DNA of 64,000 nt from Dipteris shenzhenensis (taxonomy: Eukaryota > Polypodiophyta > Polypodiopsida > Gleicheniales): NCBI GenBank assembly GCA_047967505.1, contig CM106541.1; one strand, given 5' to 3'. The notes beneath the pieces were generated by a model. The model did not search any database. It was not told the origin of the DNA and worked only from the letters and a program-made list of their open reading frames with translations. Shown here piece by piece: positions 61,501 through 64,000 of this stretch (its first letter is position 1; every line of letters starts with the position of its first letter). Made by a program: the position numbers and the translations under genes.

Positions 61501-63024
61501 CTAGAAATTTAAACAGACATCCTCATCAAGTGGAACTACATGTCCCGATCAGTGATGTATGCTCACATAGCGCCACAATGCATACCCAGACGTGATGCGA
61601 GCCACATAACCTAGCTCAGACCGTGGAAAACGCGGGAATGAGTATGATGGAGAGAGGTGCACCGTGCCATTAAGTTCAGCCGTTGATGTTGCTCAGTACT
61701 GTTGGGAAGATGATAGATCATGATTGTTTCTTTGTGGACAAATTCAAGTTACTAGCTTTTTGACCTCCAATGGGCATGCGGCAAAATTAATATTCATATA
61801 GTTTTGGCATAATCTATCAAAGCGGCAGTATCTGCCTGCCCGTTGTAATTTTTCTCTCCCTTGCTCTGTACCATTGTGCTTCACATGACATTGAGATTCT
61901 TGGCGAATGTAGAGGAGCGATTCCTCTTCATCAGTTTGGGCTCCACAATTCTTCATCGGTTTGCGTTAGAGTGTACCGCAAATCGGTTGTGTCTTGTGGG
62001 TCACCCATTTGAACGCGTAATTGCAAACGTCGTACTTGAAGTCGAACTGCAAATGCCCCAATGCCAAACGTCGAACGAATTGCTAACATGTGGCGACATC
62101 TTCTCCAAGCTGCTACGTATCCTTGTTTTTTTTTTTGGGTCTGTGGGTAATAGGTAGAATAGATGTGATATAAGATTGGACAGATTCTGTGAATCTAGCT
62201 CTCATAAAGCTATATGTGCTACACAATTTAAGAATGTCAAAATGGTCAAATTTTAGATGAAGAATCCAGTTGAGTGTCAAAAATTTTAGATGAAGAAACA
62301 TTTCTTCTAATTGCTTATTTCACACTTTTTTTTTGCATGGTGAGTTTGTTTTCACATTCCAACTATATTAACCATGAGCTTTCAACAGGAGCTAATGGCA
62401 AATTTTGTGGTGGAGCTGATATAAGGGGCTTCCAAAGAAAGCAAAATGCAGGTATTAGGATTGTTGATATGCATTCTTGGATGTGGTACTGAGTTTATTT
62501 TCTGTTCAGTCCTCTTTGCTTCAGTGTTGGATTTGCCCAGCTTGCATGTGTTATTGCACTACCAGATTTATAAAAGAATTCAGGAGTTATAAGGCAGTTT
62601 GCTGATATATTTAAAATGATTGCCAACTCTCAAGAAGTTGAATTCTCATTTTATTGAGACTCCAAGACAAATAGAGCCTCAATATCTTCATGATTTGTTT
62701 GTCTTTTACACAGACAATAATATCTTTGGAATCAGCTTTAAAGTCTTTAAGCGAGTTTGTTGACTTATACCTCCTTTTTGAAGGACAGAACAAGAGGGAG
62801 AGAAGCGCATCTTACCCGGGATAACTATCATAAACAGTTCTATTGAAGGTATGAAGTACCTCAAACTATTTTTTAAATATTCTGTTGTATCTGCAATATT
62901 CTTGAATCACCTTTCCTTTTCCTGATTGAATTGGCAATAATCACTACTGCTCACAGGTTCTCAAAAGCCTGTTGTTGCTGCTATTGAAGGATTTGCATTA
63001 GGTGGGGGCCTCGAGCTAGCCATG
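20886..63024 (+). CDS. Peroxisomal beta-oxidation multifunctional protein, N-terminal crotonase part (spliced, 3' end outside window)
   Basis: The spliced coding sequence joins 20886-20979, 53197-53268, 62389-62451, 62789-62848 and 62957-63024. It gives 119 codons matching the enoyl-CoA hydratase/isomerase (crotonase) domain that opens plant AIM1/MFP2 proteins and animal EHHADH. Landmarks in order: an N-terminal MEIGEDGVALMTINNPPVNS block, a helix with REDVEAVVIRG, the first oxyanion-hole motif GKFCGGADIRGF, then KPVVAAIEG and the second, GFALGGGLELAM. These proteins hydrate enoyl-CoA and oxidise hydroxyacyl-CoA in peroxisomes. The ADIRGF string looks closer to EHHADH than to the FDI form I recall for angiosperm AIM1/MFP2, so the subfamily is left open. 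Every junction is GT-AG and no stop occurs. The catalytic Glu region, dehydrogenase domain and peroxisomal signal would lie beyond 64000. Confidence 0.85.
21180..22165 (-). pseudogene. Gypsy-2 remnant: RNase H end and integrase
   Basis: On the - strand the RNase H/integrase junction is visible (PWLRKENMVADVLS near 22025-21985). Degraded integrase follows: LLQPLPIHKGKW near 21625, AMDIITGLSSTDRGWDSIYVVV near 21580-21510, then out of frame a catalytic CDRDAKL block near 21410 and HPETDGQ near 21320. Stops and frameshifts are frequent. It lies at the start of intron 1, in antisense to the host gene. Confidence 0.8.
22166..22985. other. Unassigned intronic sequence with (GA)n
   Basis: No coding similarity was seen. 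A GA tract with one interruption lies at about 22886-22930. Confidence 0.6.
22989..24430 (-). pseudogene. LINE-C ORF1 remnant (DUF4283 and CCHC knuckle)
   Basis: On the - strand a DUF4283-like region is readable in pieces (LTHCPVWITLKALP near 23905, then a frame change), followed by a CCHC knuckle CYRCRQVGHFARAC at about 23655-23612 and a Pro/Ser-rich tail. This is the ORF1 layout of plant L1-type LINEs. The downstream endonuclease/RT part is missing at about 22990, and the upstream edge abuts LINE-B near 24430. Confidence 0.7.
24431..26400 (-). mobile_element. LINE-B: L1-type LINE fragment (ORF1 end, endonuclease)
   Basis: Read right to left. The end of DUF4283 leads into a knuckle CFDCKKFGHMASEC near 26120-26077 and a hydrophilic tail ending about 25611. 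The endonuclease region follows: LQEHNQH near 25440 (catalytic Glu), GRWIILQC, CGDFNNS near 25150 (D-x-N), then a frame change near 25080, HARLDHWY near 24975, and HSNHAPLWL near 24885. The last would normally be SDH, so an Asp-to-Asn change has hit the catalytic triad. The element stops before the RT. Confidence 0.8.
26570..26604. repeat. (CA)n tract at the LINE-A 3' end
   Basis: CA dinucleotides, then six Ts on the + strand. Read on the LINE strand this is a short A run followed by (TG)n. Confidence 0.85.
26685..30192 (-). pseudogene. LINE-A ORF2 (endonuclease, RT, zf-RVT), few stops
   Basis: Starts near MPQTLKCFTYNVQSL at 30192. Endonuclease residues are in order: N in YNVQSL, E in LQEHNQH, D and N in CGDFNNS, and SDHAPLW near 29520. 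RT follows with PSWDGLTVEFY near 29085, VDIAKAFDTVQWDF near 28700, a QGCPLSAL block, and catalytic AYADDSFF near 28400-28375. The C-terminal zf-RVT (CLRC...HLLWHC) lies near 27045-26995. Breaks are few: stops at 29605-29607, 29530-29532 and 28701-28703, and one frameshift near 29090. The first and third stops sit where CAG is expected. Length is about 1,170 codons, normal for the family. Confidence 0.9.
30352..31435 (-). pseudogene. LINE-A ORF1 (nucleic-acid binding, DUF4283 and CCHC), one frame change
   Basis: The likely start is the - strand ATG at 31435 (MASDLDVCTYARK...), although the frame is open further upstream through the 5' region. A DUF4283 domain covers roughly residues 60-230, ending near the GNRNRFCILWD block. 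A CCHC knuckle (CFACHKFGHLASKC) follows near 30708-30667. The frame closes at 30599 and the expected Lys/Ser/Pro-rich tail continues in another frame to 30352, indicating a single frameshift near 30620. ORF1 proteins bind element RNA and act as chaperones in retrotransposition. Confidence 0.85.
31473..31675 (-). repeat. CCGTACAG-type motif array in the LINE-A 5' region
   Basis: Eleven GTAC tetramers occur within 203 bp, mostly as CTGTACGG(A/G) on the + strand, which is CCGTACAG on the LINE coding strand. Chance expectation is below one. The array sits just upstream of the ORF1 start. A similar array lies in the Copia-2 leader. Confidence 0.85.
31911..31974. repeat. (CA)n tract and T run at the LINE-D 3' end
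   Basis: Interrupted CA dinucleotides are followed by about 12 Ts on the + strand, which on the LINE-D strand is a poly(A) run followed by (TG)n. The arrangement repeats that at the LINE-A 3' end. Confidence 0.85.
31963..33698 (-). mobile_element. LINE-D: 5'-truncated L1-type LINE (RT end and zf-RVT)
   Basis: Begins abruptly at an AC microsatellite (33699-33744) within the RT thumb region (LHINFQKSNLLALKEADWHALL) and runs to the end of ORF2 (stop near 32056). The thumb and linker are open in two frames (33764-33252 and 33462-33100), so at least one frameshift and one stop near 33095 exist. zf-RVT (CPRCSHHRETVPHLLWSC) is at about 32425-32365. The C-terminus (SLKQSLYDSYAARDLDATSLEVF) is clearly homologous to the LINE-A end. 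It is a dead 5'-truncated copy, the usual outcome of target-primed reverse transcription. Confidence 0.88.
33699..33744. repeat. (AC)n microsatellite
   Basis: About 23 perfect AC repeats at the truncated 5' boundary of LINE-D. Confidence 0.95.
33780..36105. other. Unassigned intronic sequence with (GA)n and a short direct duplication
   Basis: No protein domain was found. A perfect GA tract lies at about 34617-34660. Two near-identical copies of a block starting CCAGGACTCCCTTGAAGGGT and continuing ATCAAAGCTGC or ATCAGAGCTGC lie near 34997 and 35057. A GGGGGG-containing polypurine-like tract on the - strand near 35825-35845 could mark the 3' end of Gypsy-1, but no matching LTR pair was found. 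Confidence 0.5.
36110..36548 (-). pseudogene. Gypsy-1 integrase zinc-binding domain (beyond Copia-2)
   Basis: The - strand carries CHDSPCAGHPGVEKTYDLMK and CFSCQVSKAE, the histidine and cysteine pairs of the integrase_H2C2 domain (about 36320-36180). The catalytic core that should follow is absent below about 36125, so Gypsy-1 is 3'-truncated or rearranged there. Confidence 0.85.
36549..36814 (+). repeat. 5' LTR of Copia-2
   Basis: TG...CA ends, 266 bp. It differs from the 3' LTR at one site in CTCTCTAAG and three sites in the CCGTATTGAG segment. Confidence 0.96.
36817..36828 (+). other. Primer binding site of Copia-2
   Basis: TGGTATCAGAGC, two bases downstream of the LTR. Initiator-Met tRNA type. 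Confidence 0.92.
36903..37464 (+). repeat. TCCGTACAG motif array in the Copia-2 leader
   Basis: Twenty-nine GTAC tetramers were counted in 562 bp (about two expected by chance), most of them as TCCGTAC(A/G/T) or CTGTACAG. TTCCGTACAA occurs once near 37095. The copies are irregularly spaced rather than a clean tandem array. GTAC is the core of the site bound by plant SBP-box (SPL) transcription factors. Confidence 0.88.
37625..37920 (+). repeat. AATTTGGGGCTTT repeat array in the Copia-2 leader
   Basis: About seven imperfect copies of AATTTGGGG(C/A)TTT alternate with GCAATTTC(A/G) and TTGCCCCTTTCTGGTTGC phrases. Inverted partners such as CAATTTC and GAAATTTG suggest hairpin potential in the RNA. 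It lies between the CCGTACAG array and the gag start. Confidence 0.75.
38133..42440 (+). pseudogene. Copia-2 gag-pol, single frame with five stops
   Basis: ATG at 38133 (MAQQNQND...). Order: UBN2 gag, CCHC knuckle (CHYCKKPGHHIAEC, about 38970-39015), protease (WYFDSGASKHITS, about 39280), GAG_pre-integrase (ELWHARYGHMH), integrase (HSDVCGP, DDYSNFTW, TDRGGEY, QQNGKVERK), RT (RYKARLVAKGYAQ, catalytic LLYVDDLLLTG near 41502-41535) and RNase H (SDSDWPGD, SSCEAEYRA, ADIFTKALPREK). In-frame stops are at 38214, 38397, 39525, 41247 and 41904. Four replace an expected CAG and the first an expected TGG. No frameshift occurs over 1,435 codons, so the copy is close to coding-competent ancestry. Confidence 0.95.
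42476..42741 (+). repeat. 3' LTR of Copia-2
   Basis: 266 bp, nearly identical to the 5' LTR, and followed directly by the TCTAA duplication. Confidence 0.96.
42742..43853 (-). pseudogene. Gypsy-1 RT and RNase H, with an internal RT deletion
   Basis: RT starts near RKKKDDTFRLCIDYRALN (43850), has SKIDLKCGYHHIR near 43710, TAFRSRFGHYEF, and the catalytic FIDDILVFS near 43545. Between MPFGLN and RPYI about a dozen residues of the usual NAPATF-x-LMN block are absent, an in-frame deletion near 43590. RNase H continues to 42742 (ERPVAFESKKLS, NWPTHELELYAVVHALK, DNKVADAL) with stops near 43125 and 42935. Copia-2 interrupts the linker just after it. Confidence 0.88.
44292..44914 (-). pseudogene. Gypsy-1 knuckle and retropepsin-like protease
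   Basis: After the CCHC knuckle, a retropepsin-type domain is readable: HDVIVLFDSASTHNVINSKL near 44570-44510. The active-site triplet, usually D-S/T-G, is D-S-A here, which would be expected to damage the enzyme. The piece lies in two overlapping frames (44914-44732 and 44789-44292), so a frameshift separates knuckle from protease. Confidence 0.8.
45104..45925 (-). pseudogene. Gypsy-1 gag
   Basis: A 273-residue open frame carries a retrotransposon capsid domain at roughly residues 120-235 (WLHKWDEAFAICE, WEGFKKEFRKHFLPPDEASR, LSLAEYTNKF, KDFILGLNDRIK). The ATG at 45925 is a reasonable start. The frame ends at a stop where the family normally continues into the knuckle linker. The knuckle (CFGCLQPHQWKDC) follows in the next open piece near 44876-44838. 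Confidence 0.85.
46943..46954 (-). other. Primer binding site of Gypsy-1
   Basis: Reads TGGTATCAGAGC on the - strand, upstream of gag. It implies that the 5' LTR starts near 46955 and extends to higher coordinates, though its outer end was not found. Confidence 0.75.
46955..48480. other. Unassigned repeat-like sequence, probably LTR-derived
   Basis: The first part is probably the Gypsy-1 5' LTR. From about 47431 (TGTTAGAAATC) onwards composition changes and becomes GC-rich at 47930-48420. A - strand CCCTATAAAAGGAAC (about 47907-47921) looks like a TATA box. A duplicated block starting CCTTCAAGGCCATCCCTCCC occurs near 48340 and 48376. The phrase GCTTGTTAGAA occurs at both 47428 and 48479, so a solo LTR is possible but unproven. 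Confidence 0.4.
48500..49392 (+). pseudogene. LINE-E RT fragment
   Basis: In shifting + strand frames: a PKGGD block near 48550, LDTSYKILAKVLSLRL near 48600-48645 (RT motif around ITLLDTSYKI), LDCEKAYDRVEWSF near 48775-48820 (with the Asp of RT motif A), LAPFLFLFIAEALGH near 48957-49000, and EFASDTALYMEA near 49075-49115 in place of the F-A-D-D catalytic box. The ADD is altered to ASD. Wording differs from LINE-A, so it is another L1-type family. The fragment ends where the gag-only LTR element starts. Confidence 0.75.
49393..51521 (-). mobile_element. Gag-only LTR element (TR-GAG-like), - strand
   Basis: The upper LTR is about 321 bp (51201-51521), followed on the - strand by TGGTATCAGAGCC (51188-51200). 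The lower LTR survives as about 108 bp (49393-49500), starting at ATATGGGATATCTCCC and ending TGTTCTAACA, with a GGGGGGG polypurine tract (49501-49507 on the opposite strand). In between only Gag is recognisable, so no protease, integrase or RT is seen in 1.7 kb. This resembles non-autonomous gag-containing LTR elements. The lower LTR lacks its outer two-thirds, and no target duplication is visible. Confidence 0.75.
49960..50600 (-). pseudogene. Gag of the TR-GAG-like element
   Basis: A Copia-type Gag is readable on the - strand. The end of a UBN2-like helical region is broken over two frames (50600-50290). An open frame follows (MSFDEMVAMLLDHERRHKDD near 50286, CCHC knuckle CTYCKKLGHTEDRC near 50180-50135, then an acidic EEEEDDTPTPTF tail), stopping at 49960. 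The protease motif normally found next is absent. Confidence 0.75.
51522..51690 (+). pseudogene. Gypsy RT fragment
   Basis: Starts exactly at the end of the gag-only element: VDYRELDKITISNKFPMPRI, then YFSKIDLKSGYH, one stop, VRIFDADIPK. This is the N-terminal part of a Gypsy RT (motif around V-D-Y-R-x-L-N). The gag-only element may have inserted into it. Confidence 0.8.
51691..52350 (+). other. Chimeric stretch ending in a LINE-type 3' tail
   Basis: The first part encodes a short Glu/Arg/Lys-rich run (MMEELKRENAETRK) of unknown origin. The end, around 52300-52350 (CAAGCATTAATAGAAAG... and an AAAAAG run), closely resembles the 3' end near 59829-59870 of LINE-E2. It is therefore probably the tail of a 5'-truncated LINE-E copy. 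Confidence 0.45.
52318..52590 (-). other. Unrecognised - strand open frame, 90 codons
   Basis: The central part (KAVEKYGVPHVRVIISNPNI ... DYIMLHC ... GLRF ... SVVFTDFLG) has balanced composition, unlike most spurious frames here. I do not recognise it. A faint resemblance in spacing to plant S1-type self-incompatibility-like proteins is too weak to rely on. It overlaps the LINE-tail region at its C-terminal end. Confidence 0.25.
52590..52900. repeat. Degenerate TATGGAAGG / TACGGAAGG repeat stretch
   Basis: Irregular copies of TATGGA(A/G)GG and TACGGAAGG occur between about 52615 and 52770, with several GTAC words nearby (52569-52800). No coding similarity was found. Confidence 0.5.
53197..53268 (+). 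CDS. Coding exon 2 of the multifunctional-protein gene
   Basis: 72 bp flanked by acceptor GTTTTGCAG and donor GAG|GTATGATC, with phase 1 at both ends. It encodes LNDLHRSFEEVQRREDVEAV and the start of VIRG, which fits the family's second helix and the D-V-K-A-I-V-x-x-G strand. The previous 32,217 bp are intron 1. Confidence 0.85.
53965..54419 (+). mobile_element. 5'-truncated LINE (455 bp) with 12-bp target duplication
   Basis: The duplication GAAATCTTTTCT is present at 53953-53964 and 54420-54431. Between them lies a degraded LINE C-terminus (WEILASIAAWHIWRARC near 54030-54080, matching the W-x-I-W-x-A-R-C block of LINE-E2 near 59480) and an A-rich tail. It is a typical short product of target-primed reverse transcription, in the same orientation as the host gene. 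Confidence 0.8.
54436..57460. other. Intron 2 sequence with long (CT)n tracts, no gene recognised
   Basis: CT-rich DNA spans about 55335-55515, with the longest perfect tract at about 55456-55501. A unit starting TAGTGCC(A/G)TGAGGGCCTCT and continuing (A/G)CAAA(C/T)GTTAATCTCTC occurs twice (near 55373 and 55424). A short AAAG tract lies near 56526-56541. Open frames across the CT tracts are low-complexity artefacts. Confidence 0.6.
57467..59860 (+). mobile_element. LINE-E2: endonuclease and zf-RVT parts, RT core missing
   Basis: Endonuclease pieces in shifting frames: GILNVYAPACRQYRPAIW near 57530-57585, GGDFNNLEFGEDRQGG near 57630-57680, FYVGDWALHRGD near 57865-57895, and MSDHSPTVLHLE near 57914-57950. 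The post-endonuclease linker runs to about 58560. A degraded C-terminal part then follows, including PHCLWSC near 59185-59205 and ILWNIWVARC near 59467-59495. The roughly 1.5 kb RT core expected between them is not there. The 3' end has an A run near 59858. Many stops are present. Confidence 0.75.
59862..60083 (+). pseudogene. Copia integrase C-terminal fragment
   Basis: Reads KKRDVSYFRVFGCDALVHIP, then KLDVESTQMIFVRYNSQSTG, YRLYDPSKREIILSRDVIF. This is the conserved Copia segment between the integrase core and RT. It starts directly after the LINE-E2 A run, so LINE-E2 probably inserted in, or recombined with, an older Copia. Confidence 0.88.
60084..62388. other. End of intron 2, nothing recognised
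   Basis: No domain, RNA gene or clear repeat was seen. Composition resembles unique intron DNA, with a short T run near 62131-62138. Confidence 0.6.
62389..62451 (+). CDS. Coding exon 3 of the multifunctional-protein gene
   Basis: 63 bp, acceptor TTTCAACAG, donor GCAG|GTATTAGG, phase 1 at both ends. It encodes ANGKFCGGADIRGFQRKQNA. The GGAD segment forms the first part of the oxyanion hole in crotonase-fold enzymes. Confidence 0.88.
62789..62848 (+). CDS. Coding exon 4 of the multifunctional-protein gene
   Basis: 60 bp in phase 1-1. The acceptor AAGGACAG|AACAAG was chosen because the AG five bases earlier leads to a stop, while this one stays open and encodes QEGEKRILPGITIINSSIEG. The donor is GAAG|GTATGAAG. 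This is the variable loop before the K-P-V-V-A-A strand. Confidence 0.75.
62957..63024 (+). CDS. Coding exon 5 of the multifunctional-protein gene
   Basis: 68 bp, acceptor CTGCTCACAG, donor GCCATG|GTAATG, leaving phase 0. It encodes SQKPVVAAIEGFALGGGLEL and AM, the most conserved block, including the glycine triplet of the second oxyanion-hole segment. The next exon should begin with an A-C-H-x-R block and is not in the window. Confidence 0.9.
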
Positions 63025-63329
63025 GTAATGTGCTGCAAACTCTGGAAATATGGTAGTCAGCCTGACTGCTGTTATTGCAGGAATATAAGTGTGTTTGATT
63101 GGAATTTGAAGGTTGGTGTTGGATGTTAACGAAGCATTTCAAGTCCTACCTCATTGCAAGCTTCACGTTGAATGCAACATGACGTTGGAACGATTGGTTG
63201 ACAAAACCATTTCTAGAGAGTCCTACTTCTGTCTGGGCATATCCCAGGTGTGAGTGGATGCCCATTGACAAAATGGTTGGCTGATTGGTGGGAAAATAAA
63301 AGTCTGTCTACCCCATCCTATTGGCTGAT

Positions 63330-63900
63330 ACAGGTATGATACCTCTAGAAGAGGAGGCATTATGTCAATTCATGGCTTACCTCCACAAGATTGAGAAGAT
63401 GGAAGCCAATAGGATACCACACAGGGCGATGAAAGCTATGCAAATCATGGGATGGCACATGAGGAAATGAAGTCGATGGAATCATGGGTTATAACAGCTA
63501 TAGATATACCAGAAGATGCATATAAAATTAGGGAGATAGTGACACAAAAAATGTTACAGAAACTATGGCAAAACAAAAATGCAATTCTACAAACGGGAAA
63601 TTAACTTAATGGACAGCTATGGAATGCAAAAATATATCGGAAGACATATCAAAGTTTAAAAGGCACCTAATGTGCAAAATCAGAACCAGTCACATGATCT
63701 AGAGGGGGAGAGGGGTAGGCGGGCAAGGCCCATGATCCTCAGAGATGCAAAATCTGCCCCACAAGGGAGGTAGAAAATGAGCAGCATGTACTCCTCAAAT
63801 GTAAAGCCTAAACACACATAAGAGAAGGTTATGGGAACTAAAGAAATAACTTGAAAAATATGCTTGAGCAACTAGCCAAAAAGCTAGGAAGCTACTTACA
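63330..63900 (+). pseudogene. Possible LINE ORF2 remnant (post-RT region)
   Basis: Reading + strand frames gives YLHKIEKMEANRIPHRAMKA near 63380-63440 and, after breaks, CKICPTREVENEQHVLLKC at about 63753-63809 (C-x2-C-x9-H-x4-C). Such Cys/His clusters follow the RT in several LINE clades. The wording differs from LINE-A and LINE-E. It lies in intron 5 and is heavily degraded. Confidence 0.35.
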
Positions 63901-64000
63901 AGAGGGTTTGGAACACCGCCAACAACAAGGTACTAGAAGTTAGTAATATTTTCTTTCACTGGATGTAAGGGATCACTATTAGTTATAGTGATCACTGGTC

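Noticed and set aside
20886-63024. Multifunctional-protein exons as scattered pseudogene pieces
   Set aside because: Five exons are in order, share compatible phases, have canonical splice sites and keep conserved motifs without stops. A processed or decayed copy would not show this.

Overview
The window looks like nuclear DNA of a vascular land plant with a very large, transposon-rich genome; a gymnosperm or fern is plausible, but species cannot be read from the sequence. Evidence: Copia and Gypsy LTR retrotransposons with the plant-type initiator-Met tRNA primer site TGGTATCAGAGC, plant L1-type LINEs with a DUF4283/CCHC ORF1, many AG/AC/AT microsatellites, and one host gene split by canonical GT-AG introns of about 32.2 kb and 9.1 kb.

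The only convincing host gene is the 5' part of a peroxisomal fatty-acid beta-oxidation multifunctional protein (AIM1/MFP2 family; crotonase domain first) on the + strand. Five coding exons are visible: 20886-20979, 53197-53268, 62389-62451, 62789-62848 and 62957-63024. All splice phases agree (1,1,1,1,0). A TATA-like box lies at 20394-20401. The rest of the gene lies beyond the right edge.

Layout. 1-9862: a foldback-like element with about 0.8-0.9 kb inverted arms, carrying a degenerate 5.9 kb Copia (Copia-1, 2182-8125). 10577-18007: Copia-3 on the - strand with a 2.7 kb leader. 18008-20130: an older Copia (Copia-4), rearranged by an apparent inversion and a tandem amplification of an RT segment. 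20160-20979: host promoter and first coding exon. 20980-53196 (intron 1): a Gypsy remnant (Gypsy-2), four - strand L1-type LINEs in a row (C, B, A, D), then a Gypsy element (Gypsy-1, - strand) split by a young Copia (Copia-2, + strand, TSD TCTAA), a + strand LINE RT fragment, and a gag-only LTR element. 53269-62388 (intron 2): a 5'-truncated LINE with a perfect 12-bp target duplication, long CT tracts, a LINE with endonuclease but no RT core, and a Copia integrase scrap. 63025-64000: start of intron 5, with a possible LINE remnant.

The most unusual signals are dense sense-oriented arrays of CCGTACAG-like motifs in the 5' regions of two unrelated retroelements (Copia-2 and LINE-A); a Copia-2 gag-pol frame with no frameshift and five stops that all fit CHG-context cytosine deamination; and a tandem array grown out of a Copia RT fragment. 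No CRISPR array, rRNA, tRNA gene or bacterial-type operon was seen.
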